Shown here piece after piece: positions 1 to 10,680 of a stretch of 64,000 nt of DNA. The DNA lies in assembly GCA_903813345.2 (NCBI GenBank), contig CAIIXF020000005.1, positions 38,941,375-39,005,374 on the forward strand, in the 5' to 3' direction. This DNA is from Owenia fusiformis. Its lineage: Eukaryota; Annelida; Polychaeta; Sabellida; Oweniidae. Below the pieces are notes generated by a model, which was not told the origin of the DNA, made no database searches, and saw only the letters and a program-made list of their open reading frames with translations. Made by a program: the position numbers and the translations under genes. Position 1 is the stretch's first letter. Each line of letters begins with the position of its first letter.

Positions 1-360
1 ATGACATGCATTTGGGAATTCAGATGCCATGAGTTCAGATGTGTTAAACTGTTCAGAAAACGAGTCAGGATGGATTCAGTAGAGTACTTGAAGAATGGGT
101 CAGGAGGCAGAGTGTTTGTTTTCAAAATTGAGGAAATTATGTAAAATAAATTGATAAATTGGCAAAGCAGTTCAGGCTCATAGTTATAAAGATGTACTAC
201 AAGTGGAAGCATACATGCATAAAAAGAATATGAACAAAATTCGTAGTTTTCGAATCCAAATAAAAAACCGCAATATATGGCGTGACGAGGAAAACGTACT
301 TGGCATGAACAATGATAAACTTGGCATAGCAATTAAGAGAGTTACAAGTTCAGTACTTAC

Positions 361-477
361 ATTTAATAATGATTGTCTTGCAAAAGGGTAGTCATGTGAT
401 TGCGGTGCAACTTCATCATCACTCATTTCCCTTTCATTTAGAGGTGGATTACCTTTTGAGGGATCTTTAACGAAATC
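361..477 (-). CDS. Peptide gene P1, acidic exon 3 (39 codons)
   Basis: This is the probable third coding exon of the small secreted-peptide gene P1. On the minus strand an acceptor (AATTCAAG then GATTTC) starts it at 477 and the donor AAT/GTAAGTAC ends it at 361. It is phase 0 at both ends, which matches the phase-0 donor of exon 2 at 3315. The product is hydrophilic and acidic around the motif MSDDEVAPQSHDY. Two paralogous exons lie at 7458-7610 and 6090-6248, and a decayed one near 5050; the SDDEV/YDEVA..S.DY core is kept in all intact copies. By analogy with antimicrobial-peptide precursors it could be an acidic propeptide, which is inference. The next exon of P1 is not recognised and may lie left of the window. 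If the donor is not used, the frame reads on into a hydrophobic stretch similar to the end of the 6039-6248 copy. Confidence 0.42.
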
Positions 478-1258
478 CTTGAATTGCATAAATAAATGAT
501 ATGCTAATTACAACATCAATCTTTGATACAAGAATTATTGTTTCCTCTTTATTAAGATAAAATACAGAATCATTGTTCCTTTGTACCTTTTATTATGCGA
601 TAACGTTTTCATTAATCCATATATTTTAAATGTTTTTGTCTGCCAATGTTTCTGAAATTAGATAAATGAACATTGAACAATAGATTTTGAATTATAAAGG
701 TAAACAGACATCATGATAAACCATGACATCTCAAATCTTCTCAGCCTGTGATTATGTTTCAAGTAAAACAGAAAGATGCTATAAGTATCAGAATGTTAAA
801 CAGACACAATTTGAAAATAAACAGATTTCAGGATGATATTCAAATCAACAATTTAACACAGTTATTGGTCAAGCTTGTTTGAAAACGCAGTAATTTATTT
901 CGAATAATGCAAGAATCTGTCCCTAGTGTCACTATAAATAAGGTATAAATCCAACGTATGAACATGTGTTAAATTCTAATGAAACAATTAAGGTAATAGT
1001 GTTAACTGACCGATTCCATACTCATTTTGAAATTAAATCAACCAAAGAATATGTTTTCAGGCAATTCCAAGAGTGTACCATTTCTTTGCCAAAATTGTGT
1101 ACTTTTCTTTTAATTATCAATTTTCTGAGGTTAAAGAATATTTTCTAAAAATATCAAGATTTATGTATGCCTTATAGTTTGGAGGCACTCTAATATTATA
1201 TTGAATGGATGCAATCAATTATGACCTGCTTTTTGTACCACTGTTTGTGTTTTTCATT

Positions 1259-1398
1259 AATGCCTGGGTCACATCTGCTCCGATCCATCGCCGGCGCCTG
1301 GCCGATTGAGTGTTTTGTTCAATTTTGTATTCAATTTCTAATATACTCAATCGGCCGGGCGCCGTAGTGAAAATCGGAGCAAATGTGACCAAGGCATT
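1259..1398. mobile_element. Hairpin MITE family H1, copy 1
   Basis: The two ends are inverted copies: a left end reading GGTCACATCTGCTCCGAT and a right end reading ATCGGAGCAAATGTGACC, with inner arms carrying CGGCGCCTGGCCGATTGAG and its near complement. A related copy with the same end motifs lies at 48998-49143 inside gene B. There is no coding capacity, so it is best read as a non-autonomous DNA element; the superfamily is not assigned. Confidence 0.6.
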
Positions 1399-1440
1399 AC
1401 TTGATGTATTGAGGTGGCCTGTATATTTAAATGGTTCATT

Positions 1441-1544
1441 GCTTCCGCAGGTCTAAGCCACTCTTATTTATGCCTCAATATAAAACAGAATTACCATGGG
1501 CACAGTTAAGTGATGAAATTAGTGTGGCTTAGGCCTGCGGAAGC
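1441..1544. repeat. Inverted repeat, 21-bp arms
   Basis: The arms read GCTTCCGCAGGTCTAAGCCAC and GTGGCTTAGGCCTGCGGAAGC and are near-perfect complements around a loop of about 60 bp. It is probably a small MITE; only one copy was noticed. Confidence 0.55.
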
Positions 1545-2079
1545 ACCGTAAAACAGAAGTTGAACAAAAGATATAGCTTATGATTAGGGTAGCCATTTTT
1601 GATGTTGACTATACTAGAGCTGCAAATGTACAAAGTGGATTAAGAATATAACTATACAATTGAATAATAACTTAAAGGAATTGATAACCTGCCTAGAATG
1701 TCAAGATAAGGCTGTCCCAAGGTTCAGAAGGAGAATTATCCCCAGCTCATTTGAGATTTTGAATAATTGACTTAACATCGGGATATCATCAAGTTAATAC
1801 ACGATGATATCAACATGCTATAATATCAATGGAACCAGATAAAATAATAAAAACAAAAAAATAAAGTCTGACCTCCTTTTGAAAATCAAAGGTTAAGGTC
1901 AAAATTGTCCTTAAACAACATTCTTTATCATATTTTCTCATTTTAAATTTTGTAAACGATGAGTTTGCACACAAGAATCTTTAATTTTCAGATCTGACTT
2001 GACCTTTACATGGTCACTATAACCTCGATAACACTTAGATGCACCTGAACACTACACTGCCAATCTCAAACTGCATCAA

Positions 2080-2245
2080 ACAGCGCTGTTTATGGAAAAA
2101 AACATTACTGTACAGTGCTGTAAAAACAGTACTGTACTAACTCTTCAAAACAGGTGATGCTAGAATAGCACTGTACATCGCTGTACAGCGCAGTACTCGA
2201 ACAGCACTGTGCAGCACTGTTAACAGCGCTGTACACTGCTGCAAG
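2080..2245. repeat. Cluster of CAGYRCTGT palindromes
   Basis: About a dozen variants of ACAGCGCTGT, ACAGTGCTGT and ACAGCACTGT occur within 170 bp, in no fixed register. Each is itself a palindrome or near-palindrome. No gene overlaps convincingly; the short ORFs here are products of the repeat. Confidence 0.5.
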
Positions 2246-3090
2246 ATGATGTTGCAGATTGAGGGTGTATGCCATAATAAACTCCTCACTAAATACCATA
2301 TCAGGTTATGAATTAGTCCAACAACATTAGACCTAGCCTGGGCCTCGTTTCTTATCTGACATGTCTTATGGCCCCGGCTAGGTCTAACCTCCATGATCAT
2401 TTTGCCCTTGATGCGTTAATTTAATCGTTCAGCAGGTTTCGACAAGCGGAACTAATTAAACCCTGAAACCATGGAAATATTACAGAAAGAATGTGATTCA
2501 AGCATGCATACATACCTTATGAATACATACACACCATCCCGTATCCCCCTTAGAACCTATTGATGCATAATTACGAAAATATTGGAGACAGGTTTGGAAT
2601 ATAACGAAAATGTCGGTCAGTTTCGGTAACATCGAAATTGCAAATCGTATCAGAAATTAACCGTCATCGCGGCACTGCATTTACAAACAGTAGGCTTGCA
2701 ATTAATAACTATTTTGCGTGTATACACGCGCTGTATAAATCAATCAAAGATACCTGTTATCCTCAAAATTTATCTTTTAATGCGAGTAATCGCGATAATA
2801 ATTATCAATCTATTTGACAACAATTTCGTTTCGCTAGTAGTTTAATTTTACGATCCGGGACACTCGGACGAACAGACACAATGACGGACATGCGGAAATG
2901 TCATTCTAGAGATCGGTAAGTGTAGCCTCATTTTACGAGTATAAATGAACATTTAACACAATAATATTGTGTTATATCGCTTGATGTTATGTGTTTTTAT
3001 ATTATTGTCAAGTATCAATTGCATGTTATCGCGGCAAAATGGTTTCGATGGATCCAGAACTTGCATCAAAGGAAAGAATAGTAAAGAGGA

Positions 3091-3150
3091 TAAACTCAAT
3101 AACGGCCCCAATAAAATTCCTAATAGTAAAGAACGCCGTTATTGAGTTTA
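3091..3150. repeat. Inverted repeat, 16-bp perfect arms
   Basis: The arms TAAACTCAATAACGGC (3091-3106) and its exact complement (3135-3150) surround a 28-bp spacer. The function is unknown and it could be a remnant MITE. Confidence 0.5.
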
Positions 3151-3314
3151 ACGGCGTTGAACTAGTTATGAATGAGCTGGGGGCATTTTTATATACTTAG
3201 TGTGACGGATCCATTTGAAAGTTTATTCCGAAATGTATCGATAAGTTTATCAGGTTAACTATTTTACCTCACTATAGGCGTACAGGATAATCAGTAATAC
3301 ATATATGTACTTAC

Positions 3315-3670
3315 TCTCTTCAATGACTTTGAGAAAGCTTTCTTCTGCCACCAAGCATCAGCACCTAAATGAAAAAATCATGAATAATGTGTTGAGTAAG
3401 GTAACACTTGGAAGTCAAAACTACATCCAAGAACGTATTTCGTTGGATAACTATTATACCATCAACAAACATCAAAGCTGTAGACAAATGATTGAATGAT
3501 TATGTTACAATGGACACCCAGAAGATATGTCGGAGTTAAACGTCAAATTCTCTGACAGATTAACTAAAAATGACTCGAAAATGATAAAAAAAACACAGTT
3601 TACCTGGTGAAGATGCAATCAGGATTGCAGCACAGAATCCAATGAAAACAATATTCTTCCCGAGTAGCAT
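3315..3670 (-). CDS. Peptide gene P1, exons 1-2: signal peptide and Trp/Lys-rich segment
   Basis: Exon 1 is 3670..3604 (67 nt) and exon 2 is 3364..3315 (50 nt), joined across a 239-nt intron with donor GTAAAC and acceptor TTCATTTAG. The start is the ATG in GGCTAAAATG, a leader shared with P2. Exon 1 encodes a signal peptide beginning MLLGKNIVFIGF with a hydrophobic core. Exon 2 encodes GADA, a plausible cleavage site, followed by WWQKKAFSKSLKR, a short cationic segment with paired tryptophans. Exon lengths and phases (phase 1, then phase 0) are identical to P2 at 14055-14665, and most differences between the copies fall at third codon positions, so both are probably real and under constraint. 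Trp-rich cationic segments behind a signal peptide occur in antimicrobial precursors such as styelins and centrocins. No homology to a named family is claimed. Confidence 0.5.
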
Positions 3671-4269
3671 TTTAGCCTCTTTTAATTGAGATAAATTAGT
3701 AGAAGCAAAGTCGATCGCTGTTGTCCTCTAATGACGCAGGGTACCACTGAAGGGATGGTGGCATCTATGTTCTATATGGTTAATTTTCTATGTGTTTCTT
3801 GTTGCAAACAATTGCAATGTGTGCAAATTGTGATGGTTAGACCCACACTACTTGAACAATAACAACGTTTTAGTTAATGTTCGTCGCTAGTGGCTATACA
3901 AACGTCAAAATAGCAGCATTATTTTGATAATTAACAATATACGTCGACAAATTGTGTACCAACGCTTGATACACATGAATAAAAGTGACAATCGAATGAA
4001 AGCACCAGAAGAACGATGTTGTAATTATTCATTTCGGAGTGGTCTGTATGAGGTAAAATTTGTTCACAAACACTCTGAATAAATATTTTAATCTTTGATC
4101 AACCACGAATAGGCAATTAGATCAACACTTTGATTTTTCCAAAATATTTTCATACTACTGAAGATTAAATATGGCAACCTTGAACATGACCAAACTAAAC
4201 AGGGTGATCAATAAATAAGGTAAATGTATCTGGCATTTTGTAAATATTGGTCCAAACATCATGACATAC

Positions 4270-4460
4270 ATCAGATTCGAACATGACTGTATTCACGCCT
4301 TCTACAAACTGTAAACAAAGTCAACATTTCACCCGGGGTATATTCGCGAAGAATACCCATGTTATACGTGTAATGCGTGACGTCATAACGGCGGGTCGTA
4401 AACTCACCAAAATATTTCGAATATTCATTATGGTCCGCCATAATAATCTTGTCGACGGTT
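4270..4460 (+). mobile_element. MITE family M1, copy 1 (internally rearranged)
   Basis: This begins ATTCGAACATGACTGTATTC, the terminus shared with copies at 7011-7195 (minus) and 10351-10537. The first two thirds match those copies. After CGGCGGGTCGT the remainder appears inverted, because the AATATTCATTATGGTCCGCCAT segment reads opposite to its orientation in the other copies. There is no coding capacity. Confidence 0.55.
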
Positions 4461-4744
4461 TCCAGCCAATTGTACATTTCTTCGTTAAAACATGCAAATA
4501 CATTACTATGTAAAGTAACTATCTGTGTTTGCGTTTAAGTGGAACTTCTTCAAAAGTGGAACCTTCTTCAAAAGTAGAATGGAATTGAAAGACTGGTTTT
4601 GAGAATATACATTTTTGATGACCAAGACTATCCTGAAAACAATGGATCGCATGAGAATTCCCTGTGCGAAAATAGTCTGGGTAAGCCTAAGTTTCAAAAA
4701 TGTGCCAAGATGAGGTTCTATTATCAATAATGTTTCAGAGAGTT

Positions 4745-4975
4745 GGATTTATATTTTTACTGTCATGGGGACTTCACTTGAAAAAAACATTGTTTTCATA
4801 AAAACCACTGTATGGCCAGAATAAAAGTACTCAAGGTGAAATATATGGCTGTCCGAAATCACTTGCCGTACTAAACCTGCATGGTCCTTTCAGTTCAATA
4901 GTATAAAAACCTGGCTTTTTCATGTGTTGAGACATAGTTGGATCTTCTTCAATTGTTTCATTATTAACATATAAG
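4745..4975. repeat. Diverged repeat block, partner at 30275-30465
   Basis: A block containing AATCACTTGCCGTACTAAAC and ATAAAAACCACTGTAT is clearly related to 30275-30465 (AATCACTTGCCATACTTTAC, ATAAAAACCATTGTAT). In the minus-strand translation both share a pattern like HIF..EY....TVVFMKT, but this copy has stops. It may be a decayed exon or an old dispersed repeat. Confidence 0.4.
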
Positions 4976-5029
4976 CAGTTGTTTCTTCTCACTTAGGCTT
5001 GTCCTTAATACCCGTCATTTAAGCGTGAC

Positions 5030-5075
5030 AACCACGTGTTTGCGGGTCAACTTCATCATCAGACAATTCCCATTG
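5030..5075 (-). pseudogene. Decayed copy of the acidic exon
   Basis: The minus strand reads a remnant ELSDDEVDPQTR that matches the SDDEVAPQSRD core of the three other copies and then runs into a stop codon. No flanking splice sites like those of the intact copies were seen, so it appears to be a non-functional fourth copy of this exon. Confidence 0.4.
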
Positions 5076-6038
5076 CAACATGTTTTTTTAAGAAATACAT
5101 ATGTCAGTGATTACTATATCTAGTACACGATTTCCCTTTAAAACCTATTTCATTAACTGTTGGATAAACATGAATTTGTTTCTCTCCTTTACTTTGACGC
5201 ATTACAATAGACTTAAATCAATAGTATAGTTTCTAAATAGCTAAATGAAGCTGAATAAAGCTGACATAATAGATGTCACCTTTGTTCATCTGAGGCCAAC
5301 CTTCCATTGAGTTCTTTTAGTAAAAGCTTGCAATAGTCACTTAATTTCATGATTTATCAAAGAGTGTTAGTTAAATCTGTCTGAAATTTGAATGGCATAC
5401 TATTAAATGACCCTGTCAATGAACATATTGTGATTAAACATGAAAATGTTGGTTGTCATACGATTATACCATGGTTTTAAAGAATTTTAGCATAACATCA
5501 ATGGAGATTTGGCCCAAGTTTTTTTTAAATGTCATGGAGAATGATTTAAATGACATAAATGTGTAAATCAAAGCTAGTATTGTAGGAAACATATCACTGA
5601 ATTCAAATATTAGTATGCTATTAAAAAGAAAGAAAAGTAAGTCATTAGAGGTAAAATGTGCAAATCTCTTAAAATCTCATGAAAAAACGAGAATTAGCGA
5701 GATTTCAAAATCATTTAGAAACTCCTCTATTGCAAGAAATAAGAAATGCATAGACTCAGTGCTAATCCATTTTTGAAAAGCCGTGCAGCACTTAAATCGG
5801 TTAAAGAAAACTAGACCTAGACAAATGCAGTTTTGACAGGAGATAATTTCATTAAAGTTATTCTACTAGGAAATGAAAATCAGGACCCCTAAAACCGGAA
5901 GCATGAATATATACAACGAGTCTGAGAGTCAGGGTGAAATTTGTAGTTTTCAAACTTTTAAAATTAAGGGCACTCGTATAAAAAACATTATTATGTTGCA
6001 TGGGGAATGAAAGGCTGGAATAATGTATACGTATGAAC

Positions 6039-6248
6039 TTACCATAGAAACATTGCAATTAAGAGAGTTACAAGAACATATAGAGAGACATTTGATAACG
6101 ATCGCTTTGCAGTATCATCCAGAGTATCATGTCCTTTAACCGTCCAATAGTCGTAGTCACGTGACTGCGGTGCAACTTCATCATCACTCATTTTCCCTGC
6201 TGTTAGACTTGGATTAGGCCTCCCGTATGCGAGATTTTTAATGAGTTC
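6039..6248 (-). CDS. Acidic exon copy with hydrophobic C terminus and stop; possible last exon of P2
   Basis: The acceptor CAATTCAAG/GAACTC starts it at 6248 in phase 0. It encodes an acidic, hydrophilic module containing MSDDEVAPQSRDYDYW, homologous to the exons at 361-477 and 7458-7610. At the position where those two have a GTAAGT donor, this copy has GTCTCT. The frame therefore continues through LYVLVTLLIAMFLW to a TAA stop at 6041-6039. The simplest model makes it the terminal exon of P2 following 7458-7610 (both phase 0), giving a precursor with two acidic modules and a hydrophobic tail. A GTAAGT donor at 6042 is an alternative end. Transcript data would decide between them. Confidence 0.38.
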   Translation of the reverse strand, partial: ELIKNLAYGRPNPSLTAGKMSDDEVAPQSRDYDYWTVKGHDTLDDTAKRSLSNVSLYVLVTLLIAMFLW

Positions 6249-6599
6249 CTTGAATTGCACAAACAAATCATATATGCTTTTATCTTACATGAATATTTGT
6301 AACAAATTGTATCTTTTCTAATTTACCAACAAAATAATCTAGATTTAAATGGAACAATTTTTATACCGTTTCTCAATTTGAGACGAAATATCAAAAATAC
6401 TTCTGAGGGCGTTGTAGGCGAGAATAGGAGACCCAAGGAAATCTCAAAGAAAGTATCACCATAAAGGTAATTAGTAGAACTGCGAATGCAAAGGTAATGG
6501 ACAAAATTATTTACTAATTTATTTGTCTGAAATTCGGTACCATATGAATATGTTTTAAAAATGCAATCAAGTTTTGACAAAGGGTCTCACGGGCATCCT

Positions 6600-6835
6600 A
6601 GACTTTCACAAACGCGATCATCAGTTCTGACCTCGCGAATTATGTTCCTTCCATCCAAACCACGGTTCTCACAACTCAAATATCAAACCACCAGTTCCTC
6701 TCTCCCGAACATATTTCTCCACCAGCGCACCAAATCCCCACATCGCGAACCATAACAGCTCTGTGGTCCGCGATGTGGGAACTCTGCGAGCGAGTTGAGA
6801 AATATGTTCGGGAGGCAGAAACTGGTTGTTCGCGA
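6600..6835. repeat. Imperfect hairpin adjoining the M1 composite
   Basis: CTCCCGAACATATTTCTC near 6704-6721 and its complement near 6797-6814, together with CCACATCGCGAACCA and TGGTCCGCGATGTGG, form an imperfect foldback. ORFs on both strands here mirror this symmetry and are not taken as genes. Confidence 0.5.
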
Positions 6836-7195
6836 CCGAATTAAGAAATATAGACCGAAGAGCAGGGGTAACATTGTCGAATACACCCCGCAGGACTAGG
6901 CACAAACAATTTCTGTTCTTTCTGTTCGAAAGCTATTGTGCCTAGCCCTAAGGGGTGTATTCGACGATATTATCCCTGCTCTGAGGAGTCTGAGGTCTAT
7001 ATAACGATTCGAACATGAAAACTCATCAAAATGTTTCGAATATTCATTACGGTCCGCCATTACTACGACCCGCCGTTATGACGTCACACATTACACCTAT
7101 TACCAGGGGTATTCTTCGCGAATATACCCCGGATGAAATGTTGACTTGATTACAGTTTATAGAAGGAGTGAATACAGTCATGTTCGAATCGGTAT
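6836..7195 (-). mobile_element. Composite element: hairpin plus MITE M1 copy 2
   Basis: On the minus strand M1 copy 2 runs from 7195 (ATTCGAACATGACTG) to 7011. It is followed directly by a hairpin (7005-6836) with arms like GAGCAGGGATAATATCGTCG and its complement around a GGGCTAGGCACAA loop. The same pair in the same order and orientation occurs at 10351-10680, so the unit of about 340 bp moved or was duplicated as a whole. Confidence 0.55.
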
Positions 7196-7457
7196 TCACG
7201 TTGTGTGAACCGCGGTCCGATCGAGCGGAAGGAACGTAGCCGCGAACGTAGACGGAACTGATGATCGCGTAGCGGAAGTTTAGGAGGCCTGTCTCAGTAC
7301 TCTGAAGATATTCGTGCAAGTACATGCATCTTTGATCAAAAGTATTCTGGTTATAAATACATTGTTTCTTGAATCACAGCATATTCCATAAATGAGCGTT
7401 GACGATATGTGACATCACGATAGAAGCGTAGCAATTAAGAGAGCCACATGAACTTAC

Positions 7458-7610
7458 ATTAATCAATAATGATCGCTTTCTAGTATCTTCCCAAGTATCA
7501 TGTCCTTCGCCCGTTTGTTTGTCGCCGTAGTCACGTGATTCCGATGCAACTTCATCATAACTCCTTTCCCTGCCATTTTTAAAACTCGTAAGGAGATATT
7601 TGATGGGTTC
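7458..7610 (-). CDS. Peptide gene P2, acidic exon 3 (51 codons)
   Basis: The acceptor TTTGAG/GAACCC at 7610 and the donor AAT/GTAAGTTC at 7458 delimit a 153-nt, phase 0-0 exon. It encodes a polar segment with RSYDEVASESRDYGD and ends TRKRSLLIN. It is homologous to 361-477 and 6090-6248. Its phase fits exon 2 of P2 (donor at 14055). The intervening intron of about 6.4 kb is filled by the foldback element and other repeats. Function is unknown; an acidic propeptide is one guess. Compared with the 361-477 copy it keeps an extra internal segment, GHDTWEDTRKR, also present in the 6090-6248 copy. Confidence 0.4.
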
Positions 7611-9369
7611 CTCAAATTGCATAGGTAAATAAATAATATATCAGTGATTAAATAATTTTGCAAAAACAAATGATAAACTTTTCTGGTTCTCTCTAAGCTG
7701 CTTTGGATTGTAAGATCTAACCATAGGCAAAGGTCGATAGAAATATTAATTTTAAATAAAGATGGCATGGTAATCGATCTGTGTTTATCTATGTTTAAAG
7801 ATAATACTGGATTCTGTTGGTGCTGCCATCTTTATATCGACCAAGAACCTATGCATCTAACTATAATAGGTAGTAAGCTAGCACCCAAAAATGTATTAGT
7901 TCGTGAACAAATTGAAATTACTTGCTTCTTATGTATTTTTATGTGATACTTCAGAAAATGTTTGTCTGACGCGCCATATCCGGGGCGAAAGTTGTCAAAT
8001 TGGCATTTTCGACCCTAAAATGGAAAATTACAGGGGGTACTTTATCATCACTGAATAAATCATTCTGTTAGTCTTCAATCATCATAATAATTTTATGGGG
8101 AGTTGATTGGATCATGCTTAGGTAGTATGTAAAATTTCAATGCTCTGTCACTCATGGTTGTCATGGAAACCACAATTTCCGTTCAAAATATCCTTAATTT
8201 TGCAAAACCTGAACATGTACATCATGTAGAATATGGATTATTTTTTGAATCCACACATATCAACACATTTTAGCACACTCAAAATAACCAGTACAGTTCA
8301 AACATTTGTTTAAATATAAAGGATATTGCAATTTACATGATTGGTCAGTGTCAAAGAACATACAATTACATGAGTGATCAAAAGTGGGCGTCGCCCCCAT
8401 AATAGTAGATGATTGCTATACTCTATAAAAACAGAGTTTAACTTGACTTTTGAGATACATTTACACTAGACTTATTTGATTATATTTTATATCAAGCATT
8501 TCTAGTAAATAATGTACATCTTAGTGTTATAGTTATTGCATGGGGGGTACAGAGGGGGGCTAGTAAAAGAATTGGGAGGAGGCAGAGCTAATCAACCTTA
8601 AGTATGAAACTCACCTACATATATCTGGATTTCATGGGGTACATCTTCTGGGTCTTCTTCATATTCATCTCAATATATGGGATATTACAACTTACATGAT
8701 TGGTCAGTGTCAAAGAACATACAATTACACAAGTAATCAAAACTGGGCGTCGCCCCCATACTAGAGTAGATGATTGCTATTCTCTATAAAACCAGAGTTA
8801 AACTTGACTTGAGATACATTTACATTGGACTTCTTTCATTATACTTTATATTTTTTTCTGGTAAATAATGTACAACTCAGAGCAATGGTTATTGCATGAG
8901 GAGGGGTTGGGTTAGTAACAGAATTGGGTATTTTCTGGGTCTTCTTAGTTATCTCAATATACTGTATATAGTTATATGGGAGGGGGGTAGTAACAGAACT
9001 TGGAGGTGTGGGGGGAACAAGTTAGCATTTAGTATCAATTTCATCTTCAGAGTTCTGGATTTCATAAGATACATCTTCTGGAGTCTTTCTGATTCATCTC
9101 CTGGTGCTATATCAACAATCATATTACCAGTCAATACCCATGTCCTGCTGGAATGTCAGGGTTTACAATATGGGCCATATGCATAAGTGCTTTGTAGTAA
9201 GCTCTTGACAAGGTGGAAGAAGACTGATCTTAGTTCCTTCATAGTCTTTGATTGTTTTAGTATGGGGTCTAAACTTCTATTTCAATTGGTTTATCTGGTT
9301 TTGCTGGTGTAAGACATTGTGGCTTAACATAAATGTTTTTTTATATTAATCAGTCTTCTTTTGTTTGTC

Positions 9370-9460
9370 CAGCATGGCAGCACTACACTTTGCTGTATTC
9401 TGTGCTTATCCTAACACATTGATTGAAGGAATAAATAAATGAAATGAAAGATATGTAATC
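9370..9460 (+). mobile_element. Retroposon-like 3' tail
   Basis: The sequence ends in a short A-rich run, GGAATAAATAAATGAAATGAA, typical of the 3' end of a LINE- or SINE-derived fragment. No ORF accompanies it, so this call is weak. Confidence 0.25.
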
Positions 9461-10350
9461 TTTAGAATGCACATGAGAGATGGATTGAAAATGTGTTTAT
9501 TCCTTGTGACAATATTACTCTCTGGGCCCATATGGGCCCTAAGGAAATATACTAAATTTCATGGATTCTCTGATGGGTTGTTTTGTTTCTGGAGCTGGCA
9601 GAAATACATGTTTTTCAAGATACTTCTAACAGCAGAGTGAGTATGTGATAATTAAATCCAAAATTCTATAAACGAACCTGATAGGAGAAGAAGAGGGTGG
9701 TGGCACATCACCTTATCAAATGTAGAAAAACATGAGTCCCTTAAGATTAGAATGAGTTCATGAATAAGGATGCAAATAAGAAGCAACTATACCAGTTACA
9801 CTTAATTGAATGATAAAGACCAGAATATGCCAAGAAAAAAATCTACTGTGTAGCAGGTGGGAAATGCCATATCCTTTCCAGTGATCATCATGATAAAAAA
9901 AAAACCATGACATTTTATTTCTTCCCAGCCCTTCAGGTGAGACAGAAAGATGCTATGAGTATCAGAATGTGTAGTGATGACAATACAATAACAACATAGA
10001 TGAGCCTTCTCATAATCTGATCATTTTCGTTCTTTTGTTTTATTGCATGATATTGATATATCAACAATCTCTTAAGAGAAAATACCACTAAACACTTGAA
10101 GATTTGAGAGTGATATAGCTGGGACACAATATGGTGCTTCATCTTTTTAAAATGTGCTATCCTGCCCCTTCAAAGCATGGCACTTACTTAATCTAGCGAA
10201 GGTATGAAGGCTGCATATAATATGCCAGGCCCTAGATGGGAGTAGTAACAGAATAATTGGGAGGGAGAGGTCTGTAACCACTTCCCCACCCTCACCCCAC
10301 GTAAAAACTATACTACTAAACGTATTTATGAGAAATGTTTTATGTAAATT

Positions 10351-10680
10351 ATATTCGAACATGACTGTATTCACGCCTTCTATGAACTGTGAACAAAGTC
10401 AATATTTTACCCAGGGTATATTCGTTAACACTACCCTTGGTAATACGAGCAATATGTGACATCAAGAGGGCTGTAGTAATGGCAGACCATAATTTGAATA
10501 TTCGAAAAATTTTGGGGAGTTTTCATGTTTGAATTGTAATATATACCTCAGAGCAGGCGTGATATTGACAATGACCCCTTAGGGCTAGGTACAAAAGCTT
10601 TCGAACCCCTCACTCCCTTGCCTAGCCATGTGGAGTATATTTGTCAATATAACACCTGCTCTTCAGTCTATATTTCTTAA
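10351..10680 (+). mobile_element. Composite element: MITE M1 copy 3 plus hairpin
   Basis: It begins ATTCGAACATGACTGTATTC and ends its M1 part near GTTTTCATGTTTGAATTG. The hairpin unit follows (CCTCAGAGCAGGCG ... CACCTGCTCTTCAG), ending at TATATTTCTTAAATGATTG. It parallels the 6836-7195 composite. Confidence 0.55.

Larger units (their letters stand above)
500..3300. other. P1 intron 2 interval with small hairpins
   Basis: No convincing coding exon was found between P1 exons 2 and 3. The interval holds a hairpin MITE (1259-1398), a second hairpin with 21-bp arms (1441-1544), a cluster of CAGCGCTGT-type palindromes (2080-2245), a hairpin with GACCTAGCC arms (2329-2393) and a 16-bp-arm inverted repeat (3091-3150). 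Confidence 0.5.

Noticed and set aside
6669-6905. Minus-strand ORFs near the hairpin
   Set aside because: Both strands are open because of foldback symmetry; no paralogue or splice sites.
8896-9186. 96-codon plus-strand ORF
   Set aside because: It lies within the repeats of the foldback element.
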